In this document: one piece after another, positions 25,316-38,067 of the stretch | Layout: each line of letters begins with the position of its first letter | How positions within the stretch are numbered: position 1 is the stretch's first letter | Assembly (NCBI RefSeq): GCF_001591565.1 | Contig: NZ_BCVD01000004.1 | Span: 1 to 59,043 of the forward strand | Direction of reading: 5' to 3' | Length of the DNA stretch: 59,043 bases | Source: Priestia flexa NBRC 15715 | GTDB lineage: Bacteria; Bacillota; Bacilli; Bacillales; Bacillaceae_H | Made by a program: the position numbers and the translations under genes | Notes under the pieces: model-generated | The model's input: only the letters and a program-made list of their open reading frames with translations | What the model was told of the DNA's origin: nothing | Database searches by the model: none

Positions 25316-25708
25316 TAAACTTATCTCCACTTTTCAAATCCTAATTTCAATGCTCTTCTCTCTATTATAACAAGTTTCGAGTATGAGTAAGGAATATCTG
25401 ATCAAAATAAAACAATTGTCCCAAAAACGATAAGAGAAGAGCGTCACGTTTGTTAAAGTATCATCGGCTATCTACTTATTCCCTTTCCTTTTTACCCTTA
25501 AACTAATCATCTTAAATGTGCTAAGCCCCCTCTTCCTTTTTTAGTCTTCACCCTTTTTCTGATGGTCTACAAAGTACATAAACCCATTGAGAAAAGCCAT
25601 ACTATCTATTAGAAGTTTTTTTATTGACTTTTAACTTCTTCTTGTTTAATATCAATTACGCTATCAAGAAATATAATTCCTATCAAATTACTGGGGGTTT
25701 AACAAAAA
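25316..25708. other. Gene-free stretch before tcyA
   Basis: Apart from the tcyA promoter near its right end and the start region of the small membrane protein at its left end, I see no gene, RNA or repeat in this AT-rich stretch. Confidence 0.7.
25624..25652 (+). promoter_or_regulatory. Sigma-A promoter of tcyABC
   Basis: TTGACT and TAATAT are separated by 17 bp and lie about 57 bp upstream of the tcyA start codon. Confidence 0.7.
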
Positions 25709-26521
25709 ATGAAAAAATCAGTTGCATTTTTATTCCTTTTATTAGCGTTCACAGTTGTCCTAGCAGCTTGTGGCTCAAATGACAAAGAAACAAATAACGC
25801 AAGTAAAAGTGATCAAGATTTATACGAAAAAGTAAAAGAGGATGGCGTTCTGACAATTGGAACAGAAGGTACGTATCCTCCATTTACGTTCCATGACGAC
25901 GCTAATAAGCTAACAGGCTTTGACGTTGAAATTGCACAAGAAGTTGCAAAACGTCTTGGCGTGAAAGCTGAATTTAAAGAAACACAGTGGGATGGAATGT
26001 TTGCTGGTCTAGACGCAAAGCGCTTTGACATGATTGCTAACCAAGTTGGAATTCGCCCAGACCGTGAAGAAAAATACGACTTCTCTGACCCATACATTGA
26101 GTCTGCAGCGGTGCTGGTTGTTCGTGAAGACAATAATGATGTTAAATCATTTGAAGACATGAAAGGTAAAAAATCAGCACAATCACTCACAAGTAACTAT
26201 GCTGATTTAGCAAAAAAATATGAAGCTGAGCTAGTGGGTGTTGAAGGATTCACGCAATCAGCAGAACTAATCGTTTCAAAACGTGTAGACGGTACAATTA
26301 ATGATAAATTATCATTCTTAGACTATAAAAAGCAGCGTCCAAATGCACCTGTAAAAATTGTGGATGAAGCAGAAGATGCATCAGCAAGTGGATTAATGTT
26401 TCGCAAAGATAGCGGTAAGTTAGTGGAAGAAGTAAATAAAGCTTTAGCAGATATGCAAGAAGACGGCACATACGCTAAAATTTCTGAGAAATGGTTTGGT
26501 GAAGATGTTTCTCCTAAATAG
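25709..26521 (+). CDS. tcyA: Amino-acid ABC transporter binding lipoprotein (TcyA-like)
   Basis: This 270-residue lipoprotein would capture an amino acid, probably L-cystine, outside the membrane. It has a signal peptide with lipobox LAAC (cysteine at about residue 21), followed by a family-3 binding protein domain: [51 protein letters not shown] and the C-terminal [12 protein letters not shown]. The chain closely recalls B. subtilis TcyA (same order of motifs, QSLTSNY included). Start ATG follows GGGGG. It is followed by its permease and ATPase genes. Confidence 0.88.
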   Translation: MKKSVAFLFLLLAFTVVLAACGSNDKETNNASKSDQDLYEKVKEDGVLTIGTEGTYPPFTFHDDANKLTGFDVEIAQEVAKRLGVKAEFKETQWDGMFAGLDAKRFDMIANQVGIRPDREEKYDFSDPYIESAAVLVVREDNNDVKSFEDMKGKKSAQSLTSNYADLAKKYEAELVGVEGFTQSAELIVSKRVDGTINDKLSFLDYKKQRPNAPVKIVDEAEDASASGLMFRKDSGKLVEEVNKALADMQEDGTYAKISEKWFGEDVSPK

Positions 26522-27209
26522 TATCTTTACTGACCCTGAGCGTGCAGAGCGCTTACTCTCTATCGCTCAATCCTCCCTCTATCCAATGATAGAGGGAGCT
26601 ATTCAATATACCATTCCACTAACGCTTATTTCATTTGTATTAGGCCTTATTTTAGCTATTCTTACAGCGCTTGGTCGCTTATCTTCTATAAAAATATTTA
26701 CTATAATTGCGCGCGTATACGTGTCACTTATTCGTGGGACACCTTTACTTGTGCAATTATTTATTATTTTCTATGGATTGCCAACGCTAGACATTACAAT
26801 TGATCCATTTATTGCTGCAATCATTGGCTTTTCATTAAACGTGGGCGCATACGCATCTGAGATTATTCGTGCTGCCATCTTATCCATTCCTAAAGGTCAA
26901 TGGGAAGCCGGCTATTCAATCGGCATGACATACGCTCAAGCTTTAAAACGTATTATTTTACCTCAAGCCGCGCGCGTATCGATTCCGCCGCTATCAAATT
27001 CATTCATTAGCCTTATTAAAGATACGTCGTTAGCATCTCTTATTTTAGTAACCGAAATGTTTCGTCGAGCACAAGAGATTGCGGCCACAAACTATGAATT
27101 TTTACTACTTTATACGGAAGCAGCTCTCTTATATTGGATTATGTGTACCATTCTTTCCATTGTTCAAGGACGCATTGAAGCAAAGCTTGACCGTTATGTC
27201 TCAAGATAG
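26505..27209 (+). CDS. tcyB: Amino-acid ABC transporter permease (TcyB-like)
   Basis: This 234-residue protein is the membrane subunit for TcyA. It has about five hydrophobic segments and the HisM-type motif [18 protein letters not shown] (about residues 115-132). The ATG at 26505 overlaps the tcyA end by 17 nt and gives the length typical of TcyB; TTG and GTG codons slightly upstream are alternatives. The ribosome site is weak, suggesting translational coupling. Confidence 0.86.
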   Translation: MFLLNSIFTDPERAERLLSIAQSSLYPMIEGAIQYTIPLTLISFVLGLILAILTALGRLSSIKIFTIIARVYVSLIRGTPLLVQLFIIFYGLPTLDITIDPFIAAIIGFSLNVGAYASEIIRAAILSIPKGQWEAGYSIGMTYAQALKRIILPQAARVSIPPLSNSFISLIKDTSLASLILVTEMFRRAQEIAATNYEFLLLYTEAALLYWIMCTILSIVQGRIEAKLDRYVSR

Positions 27210-27239
27210 ATAACCGTATTAAAAAAGGAGTTTATTAGC

Positions 27240-27974
27240 GTGATTAACATTACGAACCTTCATAAATCATTTGATGATTTACACGTATTGCGAGGAATTG
27301 ATTTAAACATAGAGCAAGGTAAAGTAGTGGTTCTAATTGGTCCTTCAGGTTCCGGAAAAACAACGTTTCTTCGCTGTTTAAACTTACTGGAACTTCCTAC
27401 TAATGGTAAAATCATCATCGATAACCAAGAAGTCAGCTTTGAGAAAAATTTACCGAAGCAAAAGATAACGTCTTTTCGCAGCTTAACGGGAATGGTTTTT
27501 CAAAGCTACAATTTGTTTCCTCACAAAACAGCGCTTGAAAATGTCATGGAAGGACCTGTTATTGTAAAAGGTGTTCCAAAACAAAAGGCAAAAGAGCGCG
27601 CTGTTTCCCTACTACAAAAAGTTGGTCTAGGAGACAAAGTGAACTTTTATCCATTTCAATTATCAGGAGGACAACAGCAGCGTGTGGGTATCGCGCGTGC
27701 AATGGCTATGGATCCTAAAGTCATGCTATTTGATGAGCCTACATCTGCTTTAGACCCTGAGCTTGTAGGTGATGTGCTAAAAGCTATGAAAGATTTAGCA
27801 AAAGAAGGTATGACCATGGTCGTGGTTACACATGAAATGCGCTTTGCTCGCGAAGTGGCAGATGAAGTAATCTTTATGGACCAAGGCGTTATTATGGAGC
27901 GTGGAACACCAGAAGAGATCTTCCAAAAACCTAAAGAAGAGCGAACTCGTCGCTTTTTAAATATGATTCAGTAA
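27240..27974 (+). CDS. tcyC: Amino-acid ABC transporter ATPase (TcyC-like)
   Basis: This 244-residue ATPase energises the TcyAB importer. Seen: Walker [10 protein letters not shown] (about residues 34-42), [17 protein letters not shown], Walker [15 protein letters not shown] and the H-loop [15 protein letters not shown]. The start is a GTG at 9 nt from AAAGGAG, 30 nt after tcyB. A small terminator follows. Confidence 0.9.
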   Translation: MINITNLHKSFDDLHVLRGIDLNIEQGKVVVLIGPSGSGKTTFLRCLNLLELPTNGKIIIDNQEVSFEKNLPKQKITSFRSLTGMVFQSYNLFPHKTALENVMEGPVIVKGVPKQKAKERAVSLLQKVGLGDKVNFYPFQLSGGQQQRVGIARAMAMDPKVMLFDEPTSALDPELVGDVLKAMKDLAKEGMTMVVVTHEMRFAREVADEVIFMDQGVIMERGTPEEIFQKPKEERTRRFLNMIQ

Positions 27975-27975
27975 A

Positions 27976-27999
27976 AGGCTGCTTAACCGCAGTCTTTTT
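27976..27999 (+). terminator. Terminator after tcyC
   Basis: AGGCTGC pairs with GCAGTCT around 6 nt, followed by TTTT; the stem is short. Confidence 0.65.
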
Positions 28000-28083
28000 C
28001 ATTATCTGCATTACATTATACTTTTGACTTTTTGTCTTTTATAATAAACATAAGATTTATGATATGAAAGGAGACAAGAGGAC

Positions 28084-29073
28084 ATGCAAAATTTTAAAGC
28101 TCTTGTATTAACAAAAGAAGAAGAACAGGTTCATTCTCATATCAAAACGCTCACACTTGATGATTTACCACAAGGTGATGTCCTCATTAAAGTTCACTAT
28201 TCAGGTATCAATTATAAGGATAGCCTAGCTAGCATTCCCAATGGAAATATCGTCAAAGCGTATCCATTTGTACCAGGAATTGATTTAGCAGGTACGGTTG
28301 TTACTTCGGATAACCCTCGCTTTAAAAGCGGTGATGAAGTGATTGCAACCAGCTATGAAATTGGAGTGTCTCATTACGGTGGCTATAGTGAATACGCTCG
28401 TATTCCTGCCGACTGGATTGTCCCTCTTCCCGATGGATTAACCTTAAAAGAAGCTATGATAATTGGAACAGCTGGTTTTACGGCTGCTTTATCTGTAAAG
28501 AAGCTAATTGATTCGGGCTTGAAACCACAAGATGGTCCTGTCCTAGTCACTGGCGCTACAGGTGGTGTGGGAAGCTTTGCGGTTTCTATTTTATCAACGC
28601 TGGGCTATGAGGTTGCTGCGAGCTCTGGAAAATCTTCTAGTGCCACCTATTTAACCAATCTTGGGGCTACCACTCTTTTAACTAGAGAAGATGTTTACAA
28701 CGGAAAGATCAAAGCACTCGCCAAAGGAAAGTGGGCTGCTGCAGTCGATAGCGTAGGCGGTGAAACGCTCGCAAGCGTGCTATCACAACTTCAATACGGT
28801 GGGTCTGTTGCAGCTAGTGGCTTAACGGCTGGAACAGCTGTCCCAACTACAGTTTTCCCATTCATTTTACGTGGTGTGAACTTACTCGGTATTGATTCTG
28901 TCTATTGCCCAATGTCCCTTCGAAACGAGACATGGAGGCTGCTAGCAACAACTTTTAAGCCCTATCAGCTTGAAGACTTCATTCAAGAAGAAATCTCTCT
29001 TAATGATGTACCGAACCATCTTCCAACACTGCTTGAAGGAAAGGCTCAAGGTCGTATCCTCATTAAACTGTAA
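28084..29073 (+). CDS. yhfP: YhdH/YhfP-family quinone oxidoreductase (acryloyl-CoA reductase type)
   Basis: This 329-residue medium-chain dehydrogenase/reductase binds NADPH and reduces an activated double bond; relatives (AcuI, YhdH) reduce acryloyl-CoA. Seen: VHYSGINYKDSLA, FVPGIDLAGTVV, the YGGYSEYAR segment and the nucleotide site LVTGATGGVGSFAVSIL (about residues 157-173). The sequence is very like B. subtilis YhfP. There are no zinc ligands, as expected. Start ATG follows AAAGGAG. Monocistronic between two terminators. Confidence 0.88.
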   Translation: MQNFKALVLTKEEEQVHSHIKTLTLDDLPQGDVLIKVHYSGINYKDSLASIPNGNIVKAYPFVPGIDLAGTVVTSDNPRFKSGDEVIATSYEIGVSHYGGYSEYARIPADWIVPLPDGLTLKEAMIIGTAGFTAALSVKKLIDSGLKPQDGPVLVTGATGGVGSFAVSILSTLGYEVAASSGKSSSATYLTNLGATTLLTREDVYNGKIKALAKGKWAAAVDSVGGETLASVLSQLQYGGSVAASGLTAGTAVPTTVFPFILRGVNLLGIDSVYCPMSLRNETWRLLATTFKPYQLEDFIQEEISLNDVPNHLPTLLEGKAQGRILIKL

Positions 29074-29081
29074 ATACGCTA

Positions 29082-29112
29082 AAAGGAGAAGCGAATGCTT
29101 CTCCTTTCATTA
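29082..29112. terminator. Bidirectional terminator between the reductase gene and spoVR
   Basis: AAAGGAGAAGC pairs with GCTTCTCCTTT around GAAT; it overlaps the last bases of spoVR. Confidence 0.85.
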
Positions 29113-30519
29113 TAAGTGCTTTCGATGCACCGTTTTCCCGTCGTACGTAAATGCAATTGGCTTTTCTTCCATTACGGTTTCTAGATGCACTGGTCTCCCC
29201 CACAATTGATACAAGTATGGCACAACTTTTTCTAGATATTTAACATCCAGTTCAATTCCTTCATACCAATGTTTTAAGTATAACTCTCCATTTTTTAAGT
29301 AATCACCATTCGTGACTGTAATATATGGAAAACCACCATTTACGCGCATGTTAACAAGCTGATCTCGCACTTCTGTCCAGTCTTTATCCACAATTTTATA
29401 ATCTTTCCCCTGTTTTTGAAATAAGTACATATCCTCTCTCATGACAAGGTCTTTTGTTAGGTAGTTTCGAATGAATGAAATATCAGATTCAACTTCCCTG
29501 ACTTCAAACATTTTCTCTCGCCCTGAGCCTTTTTGAATGCCACGTCGTTGCATTTCAGCAGTAGGATTATCATAACGTTCTTCAATATCCTCAAAGATCT
29601 TCAAGCCTAAATAATAAGGGTTGATGCTTGTTCTGGACGGTTGGACAACACCTGCATTTAGCTTTGCAAACTCAATGGCCTCATCGCTTGTTAAATCCAT
29701 CTCACGAATGATTCGCTGATGCCAATAGGATGCCCAGCCTTCGTTCATAATTTTTGTTTCAAGCTGTGGCCAAAAATACAGCATCTCTTCTCTCATCATC
29801 GTTAAAATATCGCGCTGCCATTCTTCTAAATATGGGCTGTATTGTTCGATAAACAAAAGAATATCCTTCTCAGGTTGAGGTGGAAATTTCTTAAACATTT
29901 CTACTTGACGGCTCTTCTTTTTCCCACGTGAATCCAGGTTCCATAAATCATCGTATGGTGATGACACCTCTTCCTGTTCTTCTTCTACATCATCCATGCT
30001 CCATGACAGCTTTGCTCTCATTAAGGATGGGTCAATATGCTCTTGAACCGATAGAATGGCATCTAAGAACTTCTCCACTTCTCGCTTTCCATATTGTACT
30101 TCATATTCTTTAATACGATCTGCAGTTGCAGCCATGCTTTCAACCATATCTCGCTTCGAGTTTGCAAAACGGCTGTTGTTTTTAAAGAAATCACAATGAG
30201 CTAAAACGTGGGCTACAATAAGCTTGTTTTGAATCAGTGCATTTGAGTTAAGTAAGAATGCATAGCAAGGATCTGAGTTAATAACCAGTTCATAAATTTT
30301 GCTTAAACCAAGGTCATAGTGGAGCTTCATTTTATAAAACTGCTTTCCAAAGCTCCAGTGAGAAAATCTTGTAGGCATGCCATATGCACCGAATGTATAA
30401 ATAATATCAGCTGGACAAATTTCATATCTCATTGGATAAAAATCTAAACCAAAACCTGTTGCAATTTCAGTAATTTCGTCAATCGCTCGATGTAGTTGTT
30501 TATAGTCCGCTTCCTTCAC
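29110..30519 (-). CDS. spoVR: SpoVR-family sporulation protein
   Basis: This 469-residue protein matches SpoVR, needed for a normal spore cortex in B. subtilis. Seen: [75 protein letters not shown] and [19 protein letters not shown]. The start is a GTG after AGGGGGAG. Upstream, CATAGATT with an AT-rich -35 region about 13 bp before it resembles a sigma-E promoter only loosely. It is divergent from yhdB, as in B. subtilis. Confidence 0.93.
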   Translation of the reverse strand: MKEADYKQLHRAIDEITEIATGFGLDFYPMRYEICPADIIYTFGAYGMPTRFSHWSFGKQFYKMKLHYDLGLSKIYELVINSDPCYAFLLNSNALIQNKLIVAHVLAHCDFFKNNSRFANSKRDMVESMAATADRIKEYEVQYGKREVEKFLDAILSVQEHIDPSLMRAKLSWSMDDVEEEQEEVSSPYDDLWNLDSRGKKKSRQVEMFKKFPPQPEKDILLFIEQYSPYLEEWQRDILTMMREEMLYFWPQLETKIMNEGWASYWHQRIIREMDLTSDEAIEFAKLNAGVVQPSRTSINPYYLGLKIFEDIEERYDNPTAEMQRRGIQKGSGREKMFEVREVESDISFIRNYLTKDLVMREDMYLFQKQGKDYKIVDKDWTEVRDQLVNMRVNGGFPYITVTNGDYLKNGELYLKHWYEGIELDVKYLEKVVPYLYQLWGRPVHLETVMEEKPIAFTYDGKTVHRKHL

Positions 30520-30766
30520 TACAACTCCCCCTTTATATCCCTTAATTCAATCTATGTCCTAATGACACAAATCATGTGTTTTGAATCAGGTTCTTTATAA
30601 GAAATTAGGAAGGTAGTGTTTTACTTTTAGAAAAAATAATCGATTCTAATTTCATTTTGGCCCCCTAACCTTTATTTATACATTGGTCTTTTGACCAACA
30701 TTTACAGGGGAACAAATTTCGTAAATGTCATACACTAATTTCAACTCCTCAAAAGGAGGACTGTTA

Positions 30767-31024
30767 ATGGACACAATTGATTATGACCGTGCTTTATATT
30801 ACACGAATCGATCACAATGGGATAACTTGTTAATTTTAATGGTTCGCACTCAAGATGATTTTCTTTCAAAGAAAATCGAACATTTTTTACACGCCTACAA
30901 CTTTGAACGAAACTATCGAGTAATTCAAGAAGAACTGTATTCGTTATTGCGTTATATTGACCATGCTTCAGAGCTTTCAGAGCACAACCTGAATGATTTT
31001 GTGGCAGTGGATCCCTTAACGTAA
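30767..31024 (+). CDS. yhdB: YhdB-like protein of unknown function
   Basis: This 85-residue protein (MDTIDYDRALYYTNRSQWDN at the start) matches the small YhdB family found next to spoVR in Bacillus. It has no membrane segment. The ATG at 30767 has a strong AAAGGAGGA site, which excludes a longer frame beginning 14 codons earlier. Function is unknown. Confidence 0.78.
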   Translation: MDTIDYDRALYYTNRSQWDNLLILMVRTQDDFLSKKIEHFLHAYNFERNYRVIQEELYSLLRYIDHASELSEHNLNDFVAVDPLT

Positions 31025-31040
31025 CATTACCTATAGATAA

Positions 31041-31070
31041 AAGAAGAGGCTTTCCTCTTCTTTCTTTTTT
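31041..31070 (+). terminator. Terminator after yhdB
   Basis: AAGAAGAGG pairs with CCTCTTCTT around a 4-nt loop, followed by a T-rich run. Confidence 0.87.
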
Positions 31071-31099
31071 TGTGAACCTGTATAAAAAATAAGTTGACA
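31071..31099 (+). promoter_or_regulatory. BirA (biotin repressor) operator before bioY
   Basis: TGTGAAC, 15 bp, GTTGACA: the same arrangement as the two sites before bioB (half-sites 15 bp apart). The right half overlaps the -35 element of the bioY promoter, so BirA loaded with biotinyl-AMP would block transcription. Confidence 0.75.
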
Positions 31100-31123
31100 T
31101 AAATAATCATTTACACGTACAAT
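31094..31123 (+). promoter_or_regulatory. Sigma-A promoter of bioY
   Basis: TTGACA and TACAAT are separated by 18 bp; the -35 lies in the BirA site. Confidence 0.75.
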
Positions 31124-31166
31124 TTGAGTATCATTGACTATCTTACATATGAAGGAGAAGATTACT

Positions 31167-31778
31167 TTGAGTGGAAAACTTCGTTTTCGTACACTTGATT
31201 TAACATTAGCAGGGATGTTCGCAGCTCTCATGGCTATTGGTGCAAATATTACATCTTGGGCACCATTCTTACAGGTAGCTGGCGTTCCACTGTCTATGCA
31301 GCCATTTTTCGTAATACTAGCAGGGATTTTATTAGGAAGTCGCTTAGGGGCTATTTCCATGATTGTATACTTCCTTGTGGGGCTTGCAGGAGCACCTGTA
31401 TTTGCTCAGTTTAAATCAGGAGCTAGTGTTTTATTTGGCAGTACGGGCGGCTTTTTATTATCATATATCGTTGCTGCCTATGTGGTGGGGAAAATTATTG
31501 AATGGAAAGGGAAACCTCACCTTTCAGTATTTATAAGCGCTTCGCTTGCAGGTATTGCCATTATCTATATCATTGGAACAACGTATATGTACATGGCCGT
31601 TAACTATTGGTTAGAAGCTCCAGCAATGAGCTACGCAACAGCTTGGAAAGTTATGCTTTGGTTTGGTGTAAAAGACATTATCTTTACGATTATAGCGGCG
31701 TTAATTGCGCCTCGAATTTATAAAGCTTTAACAGCTTCTCCTTATTACAAAGGAATTCATTCAAATAAAGCTGTATAG
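31167..31778 (+). CDS. bioY: Biotin transporter BioY
   Basis: This 203-residue membrane protein is the substrate-binding subunit of a biotin ECF transporter. About six hydrophobic segments and the motifs GVPLSMQPFFVILAGILLGS and LVGLAGAPVFAQFKSG are typical of BioY. A TTG at 31167 with AAGGAG at 9 nt is preferred to an upstream ATG that has no ribosome site. No ECF ATPase gene is adjacent, so it probably uses the shared module or acts alone. The BirA site ties it to bioB. Confidence 0.92.
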   Translation: MSGKLRFRTLDLTLAGMFAALMAIGANITSWAPFLQVAGVPLSMQPFFVILAGILLGSRLGAISMIVYFLVGLAGAPVFAQFKSGASVLFGSTGGFLLSYIVAAYVVGKIIEWKGKPHLSVFISASLAGIAIIYIIGTTYMYMAVNYWLEAPAMSYATAWKVMLWFGVKDIIFTIIAALIAPRIYKALTASPYYKGIHSNKAV

Positions 31779-31811
31779 AAAAGGCTGAGCAAATAAGCTC
31801 AGCCTTTTTTT
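31779..31811. terminator. Bidirectional terminator between bioY and pgcA
   Basis: AAAAGGCTGAGC pairs with GCTCAGCCTTTT around AAATAA, with A and T runs on both sides. Confidence 0.92.
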
Positions 31812-33561
31812 AAGCGTTCACGCGATTAATAACTTCTTCTACTTGATTCATAACGGCTTTTTGAACCTCAGCTAACTGGTTAGCGCTCGCTTGCTCATCC
31901 TTGGTTACGACACCAAAATAAAACTTAACTTTTGGTTCTGTACCAGATGGACGTAAGCAGAACCATGAACCATCTTCTAGTACATATTTAAGTACGTTTG
32001 ATTTTGGAAGCTCAATATCTTCTACTTTTCCACTTTCAACAAACTGACGAGTTCCTAGCGTATAGTCTTCAAGAACAGATACTTTAAGACCTGCAATCTC
32101 TTTTGGTGGCTCATTTCTAAACGTCGCAAGAATATGTTGAATTTGTTCAGATCCTTCTTTTCCTTTTAACGTTAATGACTTTAATCCTTCTTGATAGAAA
32201 CCGTATGTTTCAAAAATTTGATGAAGTGCTTCGTAAAGCGTCATACCTTGCTTTTTGTAATACGCGCATACTTCAACTGCTAACACAGCAGCTTGCACCG
32301 CATCTTTATCACGTGCAAAGCTACCAATTAAATAACCATAGCTTTCTTCATAACCAAATTGGAATTCGTATTCCCCTGTTTGCTCGTATTGCTTGATTTT
32401 TTCTCCAATAAACTTGAACCCTGTTAACGTGTCGACAACATGTAAGCCAAACGAACGAGCAATCTCAGCTCCTATTTCTGATGTTACGATTGTTTTTAAT
32501 ACAACACCGTTTTCAGGAAGCACACCTTGTTCTTTTTTCTGAGAAAGCAAGTAGTGAAGTAAAATTGCTCCCGTTTGGTTTCCTGTCAGCAATGCATATT
32601 CACCGCTTGAATCCTTCACAGCAATTCCTAATCGATCGGCATCTGGATCTGTAGCAATCAATAAATCTGCATCGATTTCTTTTCCTTTGTTCACAGCATA
32701 TTCAAACGCTGCTTTCTCTTCAGGATTCGGTGATTTTACTGTTGAGAAATTAGGATCTGGTAACTCTTGTTCTGCAATAACAGTTACGTTCGTATAACCG
32801 ATTGTTTCTAACGCTTTTCGAACCGGTTTATTAGCCGTACCGTGAAGTGGTGTAAAGACCACTTTTAATTCTGGACCTATCTCTTGTGCTAAGCTAGGAT
32901 TTAATAAGATGGTTTTGAGCTTCTCATTATACGCTTCATCTATGGAAGCACCAACCATTTCAATCAAACCAGCTGACTTCAACTCTCGCTCTTCTTTTAC
33001 TGACAGCTCAAGTTCGTTTTCAACAGCATTTACGTATCCTACAAGCTCATCTGCTTCTTTTGGAGGCAGCTGACCACCATCTGGACCATATACTTTATAA
33101 CCGTTGTACTCAGGGGGATTATGACTCGCTGTAATAACAATCCCACCAAAAGCACCTAATTGACGAACTGCAAAAGATAGCTCCGGCGTTGGGCGAAGCT
33201 CATCAAATACGTATGTTTTAATCCCTTCAGTTGCAAGCGTTTTAGCAGCTTCCATCGCAAATTCTGGCGATTTATGTCTTGAATCGTAAGCGATAACAAC
33301 TCCTTGCGTTTTCGCTTCTTCACCTGCAGCAGCAATGTAGTCTGCAAATCCTTTTGATGCTTTACGAATTGTATACAGGTTCATACGGTTAGTACCTGGA
33401 CCAATTTCGCCACGCATTCCACCTGTACCAAACTCTAAGTTTTTATAGAAACAATCTTCCAGCTGTTTCTCATCCGCTTTAATGTTTGCTAACGCTTCCT
33501 TTAACTCTTCATCTAAATGTACATTTTCAATCCAAGATGTGTATACTTGCTTCCAGTTCAT
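31810..33561 (-). CDS. pgcA: Alpha-phosphoglucomutase PgcA
   Basis: This 583-residue enzyme interconverts glucose 6-phosphate and glucose 1-phosphate for UDP-glucose, teichoic acid and glycolipid synthesis. Seen: [18 protein letters not shown], the catalytic [17 protein letters not shown] with phosphoserine (about residue 145), [11 protein letters not shown] (metal loop), [12 protein letters not shown] (sugar loop) and [13 protein letters not shown] (phosphate loop). The ATG at 33561 follows GAGGAGG; the longest frame adds 28 residues without reason. It follows glpD as in B. subtilis. Confidence 0.94.
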   Translation of the reverse strand: MNWKQVYTSWIENVHLDEELKEALANIKADEKQLEDCFYKNLEFGTGGMRGEIGPGTNRMNLYTIRKASKGFADYIAAAGEEAKTQGVVIAYDSRHKSPEFAMEAAKTLATEGIKTYVFDELRPTPELSFAVRQLGAFGGIVITASHNPPEYNGYKVYGPDGGQLPPKEADELVGYVNAVENELELSVKEERELKSAGLIEMVGASIDEAYNEKLKTILLNPSLAQEIGPELKVVFTPLHGTANKPVRKALETIGYTNVTVIAEQELPDPNFSTVKSPNPEEKAAFEYAVNKGKEIDADLLIATDPDADRLGIAVKDSSGEYALLTGNQTGAILLHYLLSQKKEQGVLPENGVVLKTIVTSEIGAEIARSFGLHVVDTLTGFKFIGEKIKQYEQTGEYEFQFGYEESYGYLIGSFARDKDAVQAAVLAVEVCAYYKKQGMTLYEALHQIFETYGFYQEGLKSLTLKGKEGSEQIQHILATFRNEPPKEIAGLKVSVLEDYTLGTRQFVESGKVEDIELPKSNVLKYVLEDGSWFCLRPSGTEPKVKFYFGVVTKDEQASANQLAEVQKAVMNQVEEVINRVNA

Positions 33562-33676
33562 GAAAAAAGCCTCCTCATCAATACCTTTATGTATGAAAAG
33601 AGAAAAACGACAAATGTCGCCTTTCCCTTTAAAATGACATGTCATACCTTGTCAATATTGTAACGCAATATGATAA

Positions 33677-33700
33677 AAATTCGATGAAAGAATCGAATTT
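33677..33700 (-). terminator. Terminator after glpD
   Basis: On the minus strand AAATTCGAT pairs with ATCGAATTT around 6 nt and is followed by TTATC; a modest terminator. Confidence 0.65.
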
Positions 33701-33753
33701 CCTGCTATTACTTCTTACGCAATTGACAATTTTTGAAATACAGTACTATTGTA

Positions 33754-35433
33754 TCATGAAATATCAGCGATTTGGCTACCTTTTTCATCAACTGGCACAA
33801 CTGCATCATGTAAATGTTTGTTAAGCTCTTGGCTATACTCAGACGTTTGCTGAGGCGTCCAGCTTAGCTCTTGTGCCATGTATTTAATAACGGCTTCTTT
33901 CCACTCACGAACCCAAGCAATATCAAAGAATAACGCGCCTGTACGACGGATGAATAAATCGATTGGCTTTGTCACCATCTCTTCTTCTATTCCATACTGT
34001 ACTTGTAAAAATACGCTTGTCGGTAAGTTACTTGCCTTCATTTTATCCTTGTAGTCTGTCATGTAGCGATATAATACATCAATGTTAGAACCATAACGCT
34101 TAACAAGCTTTGTAGCTGCTTCAGGTGACAACCCCAGCTCTACGCCAACTTTCACTTTTTCCTCGACAAATTTCGGGAAGTTTTTAGAACCACCCACATC
34201 TCCTCCAGAAATTGGTAAATATTTTGTTTGACTTGGCTTAAACGTAGCTCCTTCTGCTTTTAACTGCTCTGCAACTGTGTTTACCACAAGCTCTGCCATT
34301 TTGCGATACCCAGTTAACTTACCTCCAGCAATCGTAATTAGACCTGAATGTGATGTCCACACTTCATCTTTACGTGAAATCTCAGATGGATCTTTTCCTT
34401 CTTCATGAATTAATGGTCGCACACCAGCCCAGCTTGATTCAACGTCATCAACAGTAATGTTTACTGTTGGGAACATATAATTGATTGCTTCAATTACGTA
34501 TTCACGATCTTTCACAGTCATTTGTGGATGTCTTGCATCTTCTTTATAAACTGTATCCGTTGTTCCAACGTACGTTTTACCATCACGCGGGATAGCAAAC
34601 ACCATACGCCCATCTGGTGTATCAAAGTAAATAGCTTGTTGCAGTGGAAAACGCTTTTGATCAATTACTAAGTGAATGCCTTTTGTTAACTGTAACTGCT
34701 TTCCTTTTTTTGAATTGTCTTTTTCACGTAGAGAATCAACCCAAGGACCAGCTGCGTTAACAATTTTTTTCGCATGAATTTTGTACGATTTTTTCGTGAT
34801 TTGATCAACAACAACTGCGCCAATAACCGTTCCGTTGTCGTAAATAAATTCCTCTACTTTTGTGTAGTTCACTAAATCTGCACCGCGACTTGCTGCTTCT
34901 TTCGCTACTTCAATTGTTAGTCGTGCGTCATCTGTCTTGTATTCAACATAATAGCCGCCACCTTTTAAGTCCTGTGACTTTACAAGAGGCTCACGCTTTA
35001 ATGTTTCTTCAGCACTGAACATTTTACGGCGCTCAGAGCGTTTAACACCTGCTAGATAATCATATACGCGTAGTCCTACAGATGTTGAGTACTTTCCGAA
35101 CGTACCTCCTGTATGAAACGGTAGTAGCATCCACTCTGGTGTTGTTACGTGCGGACCATTCTCATACACAATTGCACGCTCTTTCCCAACTTCCGCAACC
35201 ATTTTAACTTCAAACTGTTTTAAATAACGCAGACCACCGTGCACGAGCTTTGTCGAACGACTTGATGTTCCAGATGCAAAGTCTTGCATCTCAACTAATG
35301 CTGTTTTCATTCCGCGATTTGCTGCATCTAAAGCAATTCCTGATCCTGTAATACCTCCACCAATAACAAGTAAATCATATTTTTGAGTTGTCATTTCTTC
35401 TAATTTATTTACACGCGTTTTGCTTGAAAACAT
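33754..35433 (-). CDS. glpD: Aerobic glycerol-3-phosphate dehydrogenase GlpD
   Basis: This 559-residue FAD enzyme oxidises glycerol 3-phosphate to dihydroxyacetone phosphate at the membrane, passing electrons to menaquinone. Seen: [18 protein letters not shown] (about residues 21-38), [35 protein letters not shown], and [10 protein letters not shown]. Start ATG follows AAAAGGGG. It has its own leader with a terminator, the known target of GlpP antitermination. Confidence 0.96.
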   Translation of the reverse strand: MFSSKTRVNKLEEMTTQKYDLLVIGGGITGSGIALDAANRGMKTALVEMQDFASGTSSRSTKLVHGGLRYLKQFEVKMVAEVGKERAIVYENGPHVTTPEWMLLPFHTGGTFGKYSTSVGLRVYDYLAGVKRSERRKMFSAEETLKREPLVKSQDLKGGGYYVEYKTDDARLTIEVAKEAASRGADLVNYTKVEEFIYDNGTVIGAVVVDQITKKSYKIHAKKIVNAAGPWVDSLREKDNSKKGKQLQLTKGIHLVIDQKRFPLQQAIYFDTPDGRMVFAIPRDGKTYVGTTDTVYKEDARHPQMTVKDREYVIEAINYMFPTVNITVDDVESSWAGVRPLIHEEGKDPSEISRKDEVWTSHSGLITIAGGKLTGYRKMAELVVNTVAEQLKAEGATFKPSQTKYLPISGGDVGGSKNFPKFVEEKVKVGVELGLSPEAATKLVKRYGSNIDVLYRYMTDYKDKMKASNLPTSVFLQVQYGIEEEMVTKPIDLFIRRTGALFFDIAWVREWKEAVIKYMAQELSWTPQQTSEYSQELNKHLHDAVVPVDEKGSQIADIS

Positions 35434-35475
35434 TTGTCATTCCCCTTTTCTTTTTTCATTTTTTTACAGTTATCT

Positions 35476-35526
35476 AAAAAAAGAGACCACAAATCGCATA
35501 TGTATAACATATGGATTCGTGGTCTC
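35476..35526 (-). promoter_or_regulatory. glpD leader terminator (GlpP antitermination target)
   Basis: On the minus strand GAGACCACGAATC...GATTTGTGGTCTC forms a long stem with a short loop and T-run, within the untranslated leader between a promoter near 35545-35570 (TATACT as -10) and glpD. In B. subtilis GlpP with glycerol 3-phosphate prevents termination here; the same is expected. Confidence 0.85.
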
Positions 35527-35658
35527 TCCGATTCTCCAACCAAATTATTAACTTGTCTTTAGTATAGCATAACCATGATTCATTTTAAAGGTTTTTCCTC
35601 TATCTCAGTAGGAATTTTTCAATTTTAAAACGCAAAATAACAATATTTACATTTACTT

Positions 35659-37152
<1,494 letters not shown>

Positions 37153-37214
37153 TTATTTCCCCTTTTCGTATCATTTCTTTTATTTTACTCTGGCTCTGAT
37201 TAAAACGCATTCAT

Positions 37215-38042
37215 TTATTTAATAGCGCTTTTCTTTACCATTCCTGGTGCATTTTTTTCTTTTGATAAACCATATATTCCTGCAAATACTATTACTACAA
37301 TTGTTAATACAATCCATAATGCACTGCCTGTTTGGTTTTTAAATGCTGCAAGGTAAAATACTGCTCCTAACGATCCACCTATTACAGGTCCTAACACAGG
37401 TACCCAAGCGTAACCCCAGTTTGATGATCCTTTTCCCGCAATCGGTAAAATTGCATGTGCAATACGGGGACCTAAGTCACGTGCAGGGTTAATAGCATAA
37501 CCAGTTGTACCACCGAGTGATAAACCAATACTTATAATAAGAAAACCTACAATTAATGGGTTTAATCCTTCTGTAAACTCGTTTGCTCCAATTGTTAATA
37601 AGCCAACCACTAGAATAAATGTGCCAATTGTTTCACTTAATAAGTTTGAAAATGGATTTGGGATAGCTGGCCCTGTTGCAAAAATACCTAATTTTGTTCC
37701 TTGGTCAGCTGTTTCTCTCCAATGCGGTAGATAGTGTAAATATGTTAATGTTGCTCCTAAAATTGCACCAATCATTTGTGCTAGTATATAAAGTGGTACT
37801 TCCTTCCACGAAAAATCTCCGACAATGGCTAATCCGATTGTTACAGCTGGATTTAAGTGAGCACCACTAATGTTACCAACTGCGTATACAGCCATTGCAA
37901 CAGCTAGTCCCCAACCAAACGTAATAACAATCCAACCTGAATTTGCTGCATATGATTTTTTTAAATTAACGCCGGCACAAACTCCAGCACCTAATATAAT
38001 TAAAATCATCGTGCCAATTACTTCACCTAAAAATGGACTCAT
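37215..38042 (-). CDS. glpF: Glycerol facilitator GlpF
   Basis: This 275-residue aquaglyceroporin lets glycerol into the cell. Both NPA boxes are present (GAHLNPAVTIG and GYAINPARDLGPR; the arginine after the second is the selectivity residue), with six membrane segments. Start ATG follows AAAGGAGGG. First gene of the glpF-glpK transcript, preceded by a terminator leader, with CcpA sites on either side. Confidence 0.95.
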   Translation of the reverse strand: MSPFLGEVIGTMILIILGAGVCAGVNLKKSYAANSGWIVITFGWGLAVAMAVYAVGNISGAHLNPAVTIGLAIVGDFSWKEVPLYILAQMIGAILGATLTYLHYLPHWRETADQGTKLGIFATGPAIPNPFSNLLSETIGTFILVVGLLTIGANEFTEGLNPLIVGFLIISIGLSLGGTTGYAINPARDLGPRIAHAILPIAGKGSSNWGYAWVPVLGPVIGGSLGAVFYLAAFKNQTGSALWIVLTIVVIVFAGIYGLSKEKNAPGMVKKSAIK

Positions 38043-38067
38043 ATAAAAACCCTCCTTTGGTCTAATA

